A DNA stretch of 64,000 bases from Alphaproteobacteria bacterium. Its GTDB lineage: Bacteria; Pseudomonadota; Alphaproteobacteria; Rhizobiales; Hyphomicrobiaceae. This document shows, piece by piece, positions 25,473 through 34,216 of this stretch; positions within the stretch are counted from its first letter, which is position 1; each line of letters starts with the position of its first letter. Position numbers and translations under genes: made by a program. The DNA lies in the NCBI GenBank assembly GCA_022600345.1, contig JAHZKP010000052.1, forward strand, positions 1-64,000. The letters run 5' to 3'. The notes under the pieces are model-generated. The model had not been told where the DNA came from. It did not search any database and saw only the letters and a list, made by a program, of their open reading frames with translations.

Positions 25473-28400
25473 ATGATGCTGGGCAGTTCACTCCCCTCGA
25501 TCAGCGTACGGCGGCCCTATCTGGCAATCGTTCTCAATCTTCTGATTGTCATTGCCGGGGTGGCGGCGATTTACGGCGTCGAGGTGCGCGAGTTGCCCGA
25601 TGTCGATCGGCCGATTGTGTCGGTGCGCGGCAACTATCCGGGCGGTTCGCCTGAAACCATCGATGCGGAAATCACGGCAAAGGTTGAAGCGGCGGTCTCA
25701 CGGGTCAACGGCGTCTCAGAAGTTCGTTCGTCCAGTGAAGAAGGCAACTTTCGTATCCGCACCGTGTTTCAGCCGTCGGTCGATCTGATCACCGCGGCCA
25801 ACGATGTGCGTGAGGCTGTAAGCCGGGTTGAGCGCGAGTTGCCCGACGGGGTTGAGGACCTGTTCGTCGTCAAGGCAGACGGGGACGCATATCCGATTCT
25901 ACGGATTGTGGTGTCGAGCCCAACGTTATCCATCGAACAGGTGACCCGGCGCGTCGAGACCGACTTGATCCCTGAGCTGACCTCGATTGGGGGTGTTGCC
26001 GACGTACAGATTTTCGGTAGCCGGCCCAGGGTGCTGCATGTCGCGGTTGATCCGATGCGGATGGCTGCCTACCGGTTGGCGGTCGCAGATGTCGTCAGCG
26101 TTCTGGAAAAGGCGCGCTTTGATGTCCCGGCGGGCAGTTTCCAATCCGAAGAACAAGAAGTGATGGTGCGGGCGGATGCTTCGGTCACCGATCCTGCCGC
26201 GGTCGAAGATCTGGTGGTTCGCGATCCGATCCGCATTGGCGATATCGGCAGCGCATATTTCGGGCCGAAAGAGGCCTGGAGCATTGTTCGCTACAACGGC
26301 CGCCAGGTGATCGGGCTTGGGATTATCAGGCGGGCGCAATCAAACACCGTGGCAATTTCACGAGACGTTGGCAGGGCGCTGGAGGGGCTTAGGGAACGCC
26401 ACCGGGATCTTAATATCGCAACGACCTCCGACGACGCCATTTTCATCAAGGGTGCGATCGGCGAAGTCCTTATCAGTATCGGGCTGGCGGTGGGGATCGT
26501 GATTTGCGTCATCGCGGTGTTCGTCGGACGGCTCAGGGCGGCGTTGATCCCGGCAGTTGCCATCCCGGTGGCGCTTGTCGGGGCAGTGGCAACGATCTGG
26601 TTGATGGGCTTTTCAGTCAACCTGATAACGCTGTTGGCGTTGGTGCTGGCAACGGGGCTGGTGGTGGATGATGCCATTGTCGTGTTGGAGAATATTCAGC
26701 GCCTGGAGTCGGAAGGTGTGAAACCGCGTGCGGCGGCAGTGCTTGGAACCAATCAGGTCTTCTTTGCGGTGATTGCGACAACGCTGACGCTGGGGTCGGT
26801 TTTCCTGCCGATTTCGTTCCTGCCGTCGACGGCAGGAAGGTTGTTTGGTGAGTTTGGCTTCGTTCTCGCCATGTCGGTTTTCATTTCCTCGTTCGTCGCG
26901 CTGACGGTCGTGCCGATGCTGGCCGCGCGGCTTCCGGTTGGTGAACAGCCGGAGCGACGCAGTGTGCGACATAGAATTGGCGACTGGCTTGTCCGCCTTT
27001 ACGCAGCGGTTCTCGACCGTGTGCTGGCAGCCCCGCTGGTTGTTGCAGGAATGATGGTGTTTGTTGTGATGGGAGCAGTTGCCGCCTATGGGACGCTGGG
27101 CGAAGAACTTGTCCCCGAGGAGGATCGCGGGCTGATATCAGTTCGTCTCACGGGGCCTGATGGCGTCGGGTTGGCATATACCGACCGGCAGGTTGAGAAG
27201 GCGGAAAGGGTTCTCCAGCCGTGGGTGGACCAATCTGTGGCGCAGGGGCTTTATTCGATTACCGGGCGGTGGGATCTCAACCGCGGCTATATCGAAGCGC
27301 GTCTTGTGGATTGGCACAAGCGTGCGGTGAGCGAGGGAGATATCGCGCGGGAAGTCAACAAGGAGCTGAACGACATTGCCGGCGCACGCGCAAGGGTTCG
27401 GCGCGGCAATAGCCTGGGCTTGCGAAATGCCGATGGCGGCATTCGGTTTGCTTTGACCGGTGGCGATTATGAGGAGATCGCGGCGGCTGCCGAAGCCTTT
27501 GCGGTCGTGCTCGAAAAGCAGGCGCCCGAGGTCAGCAACCTGCGGGTCGAGTTTCGCGCCACACAGCCGCAATTGCGTCTCAACGTCGACCGGCGCAGGG
27601 CTGCCGATCTGGGGGTGCCGATTGAAAACCTGTCGGCAACGGCCAAGGTTCTCGTCGACGAAGACGAAGTGGGGGAACTCAACATCGACGATGAGCGGGT
27701 GCCGGTGATCCTGCAGGCAAGTGGGGGAGTGATCAAGGACCCATCGGATTTGCGCCGCCTTTACGTCAGTGCCAAGGACGGGCGGCTGGTGCCGCTTTCG
27801 CAACTGATAACTTTAAGCGAGAAGGCGGTTGCAGCCGAGCTTGACCGGCACGGGCAGCGGCGGGCTGTGGAGGTTTTCGGCGACACGGCCGAAGGCTTTA
27901 CCCTACGCGACGCGGTCAATGCAATTGCACGGGCGGCCAGAGATCCGGTGAATGGATTGCCGGCTGGAACGGGGCTGTTGTTTCTCGATGAAGCTGCAGC
28001 GTTGGAAGATACGTCGGCTGGAATTTGGATCACTTATGGTGTCGCGCTATTGATCGTGTTCTTGGTGCTGGTTGCCCAGTTTGAAAGCGTTACAAGCGCT
28101 CTGGTTGTCATGTTGACCGTTCCGTTCGGCGTATGCGCTGCGATATTTGCATTGGCGCTGACGGGGACGTCGATCAATATCTACAGCCAGATCGGGATCT
28201 TGATGCTTATCGGGATCATGGCGAAGAATTCGATCCTGATGGTGGAGTTCGCCGACCAGCTTCGCGAAAAGGGCAAGTCGGTTTATGCCGCTGCACGTGA
28301 GGCATCGGTTGTTCGGCTAAGGCCGATTGTTATGACCATGTGTTCGACCGTCCTGGCCGGTGTGCCGTTGATCTACGGGGCCGGTCCGGGGGCGGAGGCG

Positions 28401-28592
28401 CGGGCTTCGATCGGCTGGGTGGTGTTTGGCGGGTTGGGGCTTGCGGGACTTTTCACGTTGCTGTTGACCCCGGCGCTATACGTTTTGATCGCCGGTTTGG
28501 TAAAGCCGCGCAATGCCAATGACAGCGAGGTCGCCCGCGAGCTTGACGAAGCCGGTGCGCTGCTCGGCAATGTTCGAGCCAACAGTTCCTGA
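25473..28592 (+). CDS. RND multidrug efflux transporter (AcrB/MdtB-like)
   Basis: 1039 residues, the normal RND pump length. The start SISVRRPYLAIVLNLLIVIAG is the first transmembrane helix, followed by a periplasmic porter domain. TM4 carries ATGLVVDDAIVVLENIQRL, with the proton-relay Asp pair. A second porter domain follows, and the second membrane half includes IGIMAKNSILMVEFADQLR with the relay Lys. It uses the proton gradient to export amphipathic compounds through the adaptor encoded just upstream. Substrate specificity is not predictable. The protein lacks the extended C-terminal tail of AcrB and ends with a short charged tail after TM12. Confidence 0.95.
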   Translation: MMLGSSLPSISVRRPYLAIVLNLLIVIAGVAAIYGVEVRELPDVDRPIVSVRGNYPGGSPETIDAEITAKVEAAVSRVNGVSEVRSSSEEGNFRIRTVFQPSVDLITAANDVREAVSRVERELPDGVEDLFVVKADGDAYPILRIVVSSPTLSIEQVTRRVETDLIPELTSIGGVADVQIFGSRPRVLHVAVDPMRMAAYRLAVADVVSVLEKARFDVPAGSFQSEEQEVMVRADASVTDPAAVEDLVVRDPIRIGDIGSAYFGPKEAWSIVRYNGRQVIGLGIIRRAQSNTVAISRDVGRALEGLRERHRDLNIATTSDDAIFIKGAIGEVLISIGLAVGIVICVIAVFVGRLRAALIPAVAIPVALVGAVATIWLMGFSVNLITLLALVLATGLVVDDAIVVLENIQRLESEGVKPRAAAVLGTNQVFFAVIATTLTLGSVFLPISFLPSTAGRLFGEFGFVLAMSVFISSFVALTVVPMLAARLPVGEQPERRSVRHRIGDWLVRLYAAVLDRVLAAPLVVAGMMVFVVMGAVAAYGTLGEELVPEEDRGLISVRLTGPDGVGLAYTDRQVEKAERVLQPWVDQSVAQGLYSITGRWDLNRGYIEARLVDWHKRAVSEGDIAREVNKELNDIAGARARVRRGNSLGLRNADGGIRFALTGGDYEEIAAAAEAFAVVLEKQAPEVSNLRVEFRATQPQLRLNVDRRRAADLGVPIENLSATAKVLVDEDEVGELNIDDERVPVILQASGGVIKDPSDLRRLYVSAKDGRLVPLSQLITLSEKAVAAELDRHGQRRAVEVFGDTAEGFTLRDAVNAIARAARDPVNGLPAGTGLLFLDEAAALEDTSAGIWITYGVALLIVFLVLVAQFESVTSALVVMLTVPFGVCAAIFALALTGTSINIYSQIGILMLIGIMAKNSILMVEFADQLREKGKSVYAAAREASVVRLRPIVMTMCSTVLAGVPLIYGAGPGAEARASIGWVVFGGLGLAGLFTLLLTPALYVLIAGLVKPRNANDSEVARELDEAGALLGNVRANSS

Positions 28593-28613
28593 AGTCCTGT
28601 TGGGCGGGTCTTA

Positions 28614-29201
28614 CTACTTCTTCTTCTTTTTAGGCTTGGTGATGATGCGTGGTGGCAGGTCCGCAGCGGCAGGTCTCTTCTCGGCATCGTCGCCACCGAG
28701 GACGGAGACTTCGGCTGTGCGATCGGTCTTGGTCCACCCATCCGTGGTTTGGGTGAAGATGTACTCGGCCAATGCGCCCTTCTTGACCGCCTGCACCCAT
28801 CCGCCACCTTCTTCATTGAATTTGATGTGGCGGCCCTGAATTCGCATGGTCCAGGTTTTTGCCTTCGTGTCTCTTGTTGCAATGCAGGTGACGGATTTGA
28901 GCCAGACGAAGCCGGTGACGGGTTTGGCTATCGTCTTCGAGGGCAATAATGGATTTTTTTGTTCGACCTTGACGGTGTAGCTGGAGAACCAGTCCTTTGC
29001 GATGACGAGCCACTTGCCGGCGAACTGCTGGTAGGTCTGATCGATTTGTTGGAAGAGTTCTGGGACTGAGACTTCGCCGCATGGGATGGAGTAGCGTTTG
29101 GCTGAGGCCGGGTCTGCGCTCAGAATCGCGATCGAGATGAGTGATGCCAGCCCGACGGTTACGGGCAGACGGCGGGTCGACGGTCTCGCGTTGTTAGTCA
29201 T
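28614..29201 (-). CDS. Secreted protein of unknown function with a poly-Lys tail
   Basis: 195 residues with a signal peptide (LPVTVGLASLISIAILSADP and cleavage around ASA-KR). The mature part has a Cys pair (SIPCGEV and SVTCIATRD), several Trp/Tyr, and looks like a beta-rich domain of about 130 residues. The segment WTMRIQGRHIKFNEEGGGW suggests a single globular unit. The last residues are a run of lysines after TKP, which is unusual for a secreted protein. I do not recognise the family. The gene is convergent with the RND pump gene. Confidence 0.7.
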   Translation of the reverse strand: MTNNARPSTRRLPVTVGLASLISIAILSADPASAKRYSIPCGEVSVPELFQQIDQTYQQFAGKWLVIAKDWFSSYTVKVEQKNPLLPSKTIAKPVTGFVWLKSVTCIATRDTKAKTWTMRIQGRHIKFNEEGGGWVQAVKKGALAEYIFTQTTDGWTKTDRTAEVSVLGGDDAEKRPAAADLPPRIITKPKKKKK

Positions 29202-29591
29202 GGAAACGGGCTACTCGGCGTGATTGGGGTGGTGCGGCATCTCGGGTGCTTGTTGATAGGGCATGTTTGCTGGCATGCGCAAGTTCTTGGTTTTTCGTAG
29301 TGAATTTGCCCGGCGGCGCGCCTGAGTGTGCTGGAGTGAGAGTATCACGCAAGATGATGCGTCTTTTTCGACATGCGACATTGCTCGGACTTGGTGAAAG
29401 CCGGCGATTCAATCAAAAACACAGGCGCGGTCGTTATCGTCTTGATCGGGCTCATGGAATATTGGCGCGGCTTTGGTGTAGACTTGCTGGGTAAGGTGTC
29501 GTCTTGCCGGGTAGAAAACGAGCGTTCCGGGTGGAAAGATGTTCATCTTGATACCGTCCAACAACCATCGCTAACCAATTGAGCCCGAATA
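29202..29591. other. Intergenic region without recognised features
   Basis: This 390-base gap separates two divergent genes and probably contains both promoters. A short frame on the plus strand (29373-29582) has no motif. I saw no hairpin-T-run, repeat or RNA gene here. Confidence 0.4.
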
Positions 29592-30128
29592 ATGGCCCGT
29601 GTACTCCTCGCCTTTGCTTCCCAGGAAGGTCACACCGAGCGGATTTCCCATCATGTCGCACGCAAGCTCGAAGATCTGGAGCACGTTGTTCGGCTGATCA
29701 ACCTGACGAACCACGATGGCGAGGCTGGTGCTGATGATTGCGATGCTTCGTTGCTGGCCGGGTCGGTCCACCGTGGCTGTTTCGCCATGGAGCTTTCCAG
29801 TTTCTTGATGCGTCATGGTCCGGCTATCCGTTCGCACGCGTCAGCCTTTTTGCCCGTGAGCCTGTCAGCGGCGTCGCACAATCAATGTGAAATCGACGCT
29901 GTCGGTGAAATCGCGGACCGGTTCTTATTCGAAGCTGGATGGCATCCCGACTACGTGGAGCATGTGGCAGGTGCGGTGCAGGACCGGCAACTGAACATGG
30001 TCGAGAAGGTGGTGATGCATTCGATCCTGCATCAACATGGCGAAGAAGCCGATCCTTCAGGCGATACGGTGCTTACAAACTGGGAAAAGCTCGACCGGTT
30101 CGTGAAGAAATTTGCTGCAAGGTTGTGA
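29592..30128 (+). CDS. Flavodoxin-domain protein (HemG-like protoporphyrinogen oxidase family)
   Basis: 178 residues with the flavodoxin fold of the HemG family. RVLLAFASQEGHTERISHHVA is the phosphate-binding loop for FMN (S/T-x-E-G-x-T-x-x-I), and LLAGSVHRGCFAMELSSFLM corresponds to the second FMN loop. The tail GWHPDYVEHVAGAVQDRQLN resembles HemG. In HemG this enzyme oxidises protoporphyrinogen IX using a quinone, but flavodoxin-domain proteins of this sort also have unknown roles. Without other heme genes nearby, the function should be treated as tentative. Confidence 0.78.
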   Translation: MARVLLAFASQEGHTERISHHVARKLEDLEHVVRLINLTNHDGEAGADDCDASLLAGSVHRGCFAMELSSFLMRHGPAIRSHASAFLPVSLSAASHNQCEIDAVGEIADRFLFEAGWHPDYVEHVAGAVQDRQLNMVEKVVMHSILHQHGEEADPSGDTVLTNWEKLDRFVKKFAARL

Positions 30129-30139
30129 AGCAGGAGTTT

Positions 30140-30913
30140 TCAGGACTTGGTGGGGGGCTGGGCATTCTGCCCGTATGAGGCAAAGCGCTCGAGTACGTCG
30201 GTCATGGCCTTCTTGCCCAGAATTTTTGGTTTTCCCAGATTCAGGACATTGACGTACTGCTGGGCTAGGACTTCGACCTCGTGGGCCAGTTCCAGCGCGC
30301 TATCCAGATCCTTGGCGATGGCGATCTGGCCGTGGTTGGCCATCAGCAGGGCGTTGCGGTCGCTCAATCCTTCAGCGACATATTCGGCGAGCTTTACGGT
30401 GCCGAATGGTGCGTAGGGAATCAGCGGAATATCGGTGCCACCGGCGACGGCAATCATATAGTGGAACGCGGGTATGGGCTTGTGGGCGCAGGCTAACACG
30501 GTTGCATGCAAGGAGTGCGTGTGGACGACGGCGGCCATGTCGGGGCGGGCGAGATACGCGGCCAGATGGAAGCGCCATTCGCTGGATGGCTTTTTGGACC
30601 GTGCCGGTGTGGTGCCGTCGTGATCGACATAAACGATATCTGCCGGCTTGAGTTGGTCATAGGCAATGCCGGTCGGTGTGATCAACATGCCCGATTTCCA
30701 GCGGCAGGAGACGTTGCCTGAGCGCCCTGGGGACAATTGCGAGCGGCTCATTTCAAGCGAGATGCGAATAATCGCCTTGCGGGCGGACGTCTCGGCGGCC
30801 TTAGAGACAGCCGCTTTGCCGGCTGGCGTTTTGGCTGCGGGCTTTCGGGCCACCGGCTTACGGGCCGGGGCTTTTGGGGCTGTTTTCGGGGGGGCAGTTT
30901 TCTTAGACGCCAT
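30140..30913 (-). CDS. Class II aldolase (L-fuculose-phosphate aldolase-like) with Lys/Ala/Pro-rich N-terminus
   Basis: 257 residues from ATG 30913. The first 40 or so residues are a low-complexity Lys-Pro-Ala tract (KTAPPKTAPKAPARKP and further), like histone H1 or AlgP tails. The rest is a zinc-dependent class II aldolase/adducin domain. It contains SPGRSGNVSCR (substrate phosphate site), TPTGIAYDQL, SSEWRFHLA with the catalytic Glu region, VVHTHSLHATVLA giving the first two zinc histidines, MANHGQIAIAKDL, and a third His in LELAHEVEVLAQQY. The domain probably cleaves a phosphorylated sugar, but the substrate is unknown. The upstream in-frame ATG 30949 is not preferred because MASKK begins the conserved-looking tail. 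Confidence 0.85.
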   Translation of the reverse strand: MASKKTAPPKTAPKAPARKPVARKPAAKTPAGKAAVSKAAETSARKAIIRISLEMSRSQLSPGRSGNVSCRWKSGMLITPTGIAYDQLKPADIVYVDHDGTTPARSKKPSSEWRFHLAAYLARPDMAAVVHTHSLHATVLACAHKPIPAFHYMIAVAGGTDIPLIPYAPFGTVKLAEYVAEGLSDRNALLMANHGQIAIAKDLDSALELAHEVEVLAQQYVNVLNLGKPKILGKKAMTDVLERFASYGQNAQPPTKS

Positions 30914-30985
30914 ACGGGCAAACCTCAGGCTTTGCGATGCGGCTGGCAATGAGTTTGCCGAAACGGCGCTAACGAAGCCCTAAAA

Positions 30986-31166
30986 ATACAAAAGAGCAGG
31001 AAATCCTGCTCTTTTGAAACGCCGGCCGAGACCGAAACTGTTTTGCTGCTTTCCCAAGTTCATGGGATTAGCAACTAAGCGAGCCTTTGTGGGGCTCTTT
31101 GCGTCCATCCCTAGACTTGGGCTCTTAGCCGGTACTTCATGCGGCTTGCGTCCCTTTTTTATTAAC
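30986..31166 (-). ncRNA. Structured small RNA candidate, 6S RNA-like
   Basis: A minus-strand transcript of about 180 bases is predicted from a near-consensus promoter (31173-31201) to a perfect terminator stem (30990-31015). By hand it folds into a rod: 31053-31059 with 31115-31121 (7 bp), 31064-31068 with 31107-31111, and 31081-31085 with 31093-31097 as the terminal hairpin. An outer stem (31031-31034 with 31130-31133) is separated from the inner stem by an asymmetric internal loop (18 against 8 bases). A long rod with a large central bubble and this length are characteristic of 6S RNA, which binds sigma-70 RNA polymerase. No sequence match to known 6S was possible to check, so another regulatory RNA remains possible. 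Confidence 0.4.
30990..31015. terminator. Perfect hairpin terminator, bidirectional in form
   Basis: AAAAGAGCAGGA (30990-31001) is followed by AA and TCCTGCTCTTTT (31004-31015): a perfect 12-bp stem. On the minus strand it ends in TTTTGTATTTTTA, so it is best as the terminator of the small RNA candidate. It lies about 77 bases upstream of the aldolase start, so it would also stop read-through into that gene. Confidence 0.85.
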
Positions 31167-31172
31167 GAGGCC

Positions 31173-31201
31173 GTTATAGCCGAGGTGTGGTCTGCTGTCA
31201 C
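31173..31201 (-). promoter_or_regulatory. Sigma-70-like promoter of the small RNA candidate
   Basis: On the minus strand GTGACA (31201 to 31196) and TATAAC (31178 to 31173) are separated by exactly 17 bases. This is close to TTGACA/TATAAT. The transcript start would fall at about 31166-31163, directly before the predicted RNA. Confidence 0.6.
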
Positions 31202-31472
31202 GGGCAAAATCGTGAAAAGTGATCATGATTTAGCGCCGGTGGTTGATATTTGTGCAATGGGCCGTTGCGGTTTTTTCCGATGCCTCAGATCGGGTTTCGG
31301 TCAATTTGCATTTGCCGATCGGGGTTATCGGCGGCACACAATCGGATGCGGGATTGCGCCGTGCCCCGTTCCTGGGTAATAGCGGCGACACCTTTTTTGT
31401 CTGGTGCGGTCGCGCATTTCAGGCCGATTGGTATCGAATGCCAAGATTAAGAGAATTTGCGGAAGGTCCTTC

Positions 31473-32819
31473 ATGCATCTCAGTCGTTATTTTCTTCCTG
31501 TCTTGCGTGACACGCCAAAGGAAGCCGAGATCGTTTCGCACCAACTGATGTTGCGCGCGGGCATGGTCAAGCAATCGGCTGCGGGGATCTATTCGTGGCT
31601 GCCGCTGGGGCTGAAGGTTCTCAAAAAGATCGAAGCAATCGTGCGCGAGGAGCAGAACCGCGCAGGCGCCGTCGAGATCCTGATGCCGACGATCCAGTCG
31701 GCTGACTTGTGGCGCGAATCGGGACGTTACGAGGCTTACGGCAAGGAGATGCTGCGCATCGTCGACCGTCATGAGCGCGACATGCTTTTCGGACCGACGG
31801 CTGAAGAGGTGGTGACGGCGATCTTCCGCGATAGTGTGCGCAGTTATAAGGATCTGCCCAAGAACCTCTACAATATCCAATGGAAATTCCGCGATGAGAT
31901 TCGCCCCCGATTCGGGGTGATGCGAGGGCGCGAGTTCCTGATGAAGGACGCTTATTCCTTCGACATGACCATCGATGATGCGCGGGCCACCTATCAACGG
32001 ATGTTTGCGGCCTATTTGCGGACGTTTGCGCGGATGGGTCTGAAGTCGGTGCCGATGAAGGCGGACACAGGGCCGATCGGAGGCGACTTGTCCCACGAGT
32101 TCATTATCCTGGCGGAGACCGGCGAAAGCGAAGTGTTTTTGCATAAGGATCTTTTGGACGAAGAAGTGCCGCCAGCCGATACGGATTTCTTCGGGGACTT
32201 GTCGGGCATCATGGACGCCTGGACATCGAAGTATGCGGCAACAGACGAGATCCACGATGCTGCAAGCTTCGAAGCCGACGTTCCCGAAGATAAGCGGGTG
32301 ACGGCGCGCGGGATCGAGGTCGGCCATATCTTTTATTTCGGGACTAAGTATTCGGCTGCCATGGGGGCCAAGGTGCAAGGCGCAGATGGTGAGTGGGTGA
32401 CGCCGGAAATGGGGTCTTATGGCGTTGGTGTTTCGCGACTGGCGGGAGCAATCATTGAGGCCAGCCATGATGATAATGGAATAATCTGGCCGGTGCCGGT
32501 GGCGCCGTTCGAGGTCGGGCTTATCAACCTGAGAGCCGGGGATGCTGGCACCGATGGGGCCTGCTCAGGTCTTTATGAAAAGCTGCAGGCGTCTGGAATC
32601 GATGTGCTCTACGACGATAGAGATGAGCGGGCGGGTGCGAAGTTCTCCACTATGGATTTGATCGGCGTGCCCTATCAGTTGATCGTCGGGCCCAGGAGTG
32701 TGAAAAACGGCGAAGTGGAAATCAAGATTCGCGCTACCGGTGAACGCGAGACATTGACTGTCGAAGCCGGACTTAATCGCGTCATCGAAGGCGTCCAAGG
32801 TCAGCGGATTCTCGCTTGA
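31473..32819 (+). CDS. proS: Proline--tRNA ligase
   Basis: 448 residues: the short alphaproteobacterial ProS without the internal editing (INS) domain of the E. coli enzyme. Class II synthetase motifs are visible: the motif 1 region [20 protein letters not shown], motif 2 [20 protein letters not shown] and motif 3 [35 protein letters not shown] begins the conserved N-terminus. The C-terminal anticodon-binding domain starts at about residue 355 ([13 protein letters not shown]). ATG 31473 is preceded by GGAAGG; the frame is open upstream to 31404 but without conservation. The small RNA candidate is divergent, about 270 bases upstream. Confidence 0.96.
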   Translation: MHLSRYFLPVLRDTPKEAEIVSHQLMLRAGMVKQSAAGIYSWLPLGLKVLKKIEAIVREEQNRAGAVEILMPTIQSADLWRESGRYEAYGKEMLRIVDRHERDMLFGPTAEEVVTAIFRDSVRSYKDLPKNLYNIQWKFRDEIRPRFGVMRGREFLMKDAYSFDMTIDDARATYQRMFAAYLRTFARMGLKSVPMKADTGPIGGDLSHEFIILAETGESEVFLHKDLLDEEVPPADTDFFGDLSGIMDAWTSKYAATDEIHDAASFEADVPEDKRVTARGIEVGHIFYFGTKYSAAMGAKVQGADGEWVTPEMGSYGVGVSRLAGAIIEASHDDNGIIWPVPVAPFEVGLINLRAGDAGTDGACSGLYEKLQASGIDVLYDDRDERAGAKFSTMDLIGVPYQLIVGPRSVKNGEVEIKIRATGERETLTVEAGLNRVIEGVQGQRILA

Positions 32820-32910
32820 GTTGGCGGCCTGACAGGTCTTTTGCCAGGCCGTCTATGATGCCGGGCCATGAATAAGGGCTGGAGCAGTTGTGCAACCACG
32901 AGGGGACTAA

Positions 32911-34194
32911 ATGGCGGCCGGACGGAACAAGCCTATAAACGGAACCTCTGCGTTTGCGCCGTTCGAGTGGATGCTGGCGCTGCGTTATCTAAGAGCGCGC
33001 CGCAAGGAAGGATTCATCTCGGTGATTGCCGGGTTTTCCTTCGTCGGCATCATGCTTGGGGTCGCAACCTTGATCATCGTGATGGCGGTGATGAATGGGT
33101 TTCGCAATGATCTTTTTTCCAAAATCCTCGGGCTTAACGGTCACGTTGTCGTTTTAAAGATCGGAGAGCCGTTCAAGGATTACGATGCCATTGCCAAACG
33201 GATCGAGCAGGTGCCCGGCGTACAGCATGCGCTGCCGTTGATCGAGGGCCAGGTGATGGTCTCCTCAAAGGTGCAGGCTACCGGTGGTCTGGTTCGGGGA
33301 ATGTCGGAAGCCGGGCTGAAATCCTTGAAGCTCGTTTCGGGGAATATCCTTTCGGGCACTCTGGATGGGTTCGATGAGTCTCGGGCGATCGCGGTTGGGA
33401 CGCGGTTGGCAAGTGCGCTGGGCGTCAATCAGAATGATTCCATTACGCTGGTGTCGCCCAGAGGCGCGACGACACCATTCGGGACTGCACCACGGACCCG
33501 GACTTATAGGATTGCGGCCATCTTCGAGATGGGGATGAGCGAATACGACCGGTCCGTCATCTTCATGCCGCTTAGCGAAGCGCAGCGTTATTTTTCCAAG
33601 CGCGAGGCGGTGGATGTTCTGGAAGTGCTGGTCGATGATCCCGAAGCGGTGAACGCCTACCAGGCTGACATCCGCACGGCGATCGGCAACACCTATCAGA
33701 CCACCGATTGGCGGCAACGCAACGAGACGTTCTTCAAGGTGCTCGAAATCGAGAGGCTGGTGATGTTCATCATCCTGTCGCTGATTATCCTGGTGGCGGC
33801 GCTCAATATCGTTTCAGGAATGATGATGTTGGTGAAGGACAAGGGGCGCGATATCGCCATTCTGCGCACCATGGGAGCAACGCGGGGTTCAGTGATGCGT
33901 GTGTTTCTGATAACCGGCGCGGCGATCGGCGTGGTTGGCACGCTGGCAGGGTTCGTTCTGGGCGTGGTGTTTTGCTGGAACATCGAATCCATCAAGAACA
34001 TCGTGGCCTGGGTGACGAATACAGAGCTGTTCGACCCCAAGATTTATTATCTGACAAAACTGCCCGCCCAGATCGATCCGGTCGAGACGGCCTATATCGT
34101 TGCAATGGGGCTGGGTCTTTCCATACTCGCAACGATTTATCCGTCCTGGCGGGCGTCGACGCTCGATCCCGTCGAAGCCTTGAGGTACGAGTGA
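32911..34194 (+). CDS. lolC: Lipoprotein-releasing ABC transporter permease (LolC/LolE family)
   Basis: 427 residues. The N-terminal signature FEWMLALRYLRARRKEGFIS is followed by a first transmembrane segment (GIMLGVATLIIVMAVMNGF). A large periplasmic domain of about 220 residues binds the lipoprotein. Three C-terminal transmembrane helices follow, with the FtsX-like coupling loop LVKDKGRDIAILRTMGATRG. The final YPSWRASTLDPVEALRYE is the usual end. Alphaproteobacteria usually have a single permease that serves as a LolC/LolE homodimer, which fits the lack of a second gene here. GAGGGGACTAA precedes ATG 32911. It forms an operon with lolD, 22 bases downstream. Confidence 0.93.
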   Translation: MAAGRNKPINGTSAFAPFEWMLALRYLRARRKEGFISVIAGFSFVGIMLGVATLIIVMAVMNGFRNDLFSKILGLNGHVVVLKIGEPFKDYDAIAKRIEQVPGVQHALPLIEGQVMVSSKVQATGGLVRGMSEAGLKSLKLVSGNILSGTLDGFDESRAIAVGTRLASALGVNQNDSITLVSPRGATTPFGTAPRTRTYRIAAIFEMGMSEYDRSVIFMPLSEAQRYFSKREAVDVLEVLVDDPEAVNAYQADIRTAIGNTYQTTDWRQRNETFFKVLEIERLVMFIILSLIILVAALNIVSGMMMLVKDKGRDIAILRTMGATRGSVMRVFLITGAAIGVVGTLAGFVLGVVFCWNIESIKNIVAWVTNTELFDPKIYYLTKLPAQIDPVETAYIVAMGLGLSILATIYPSWRASTLDPVEALRYE

Positions 34195-34216
34195 TGCCGG
34201 GGGGGAGACGTCAAGC

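Noticed and set aside
30980-31207. Small minus-strand protein of 75 residues
   Set aside because: It overlaps the whole structured RNA candidate and its terminator stem would be translated; promoter and fold argue for RNA.
32825-32851. Terminator after proS (CGGCCTG/CAGGCCG)
   Set aside because: The 7-bp stem has a long loop and no T-run, so it was not listed as a terminator.
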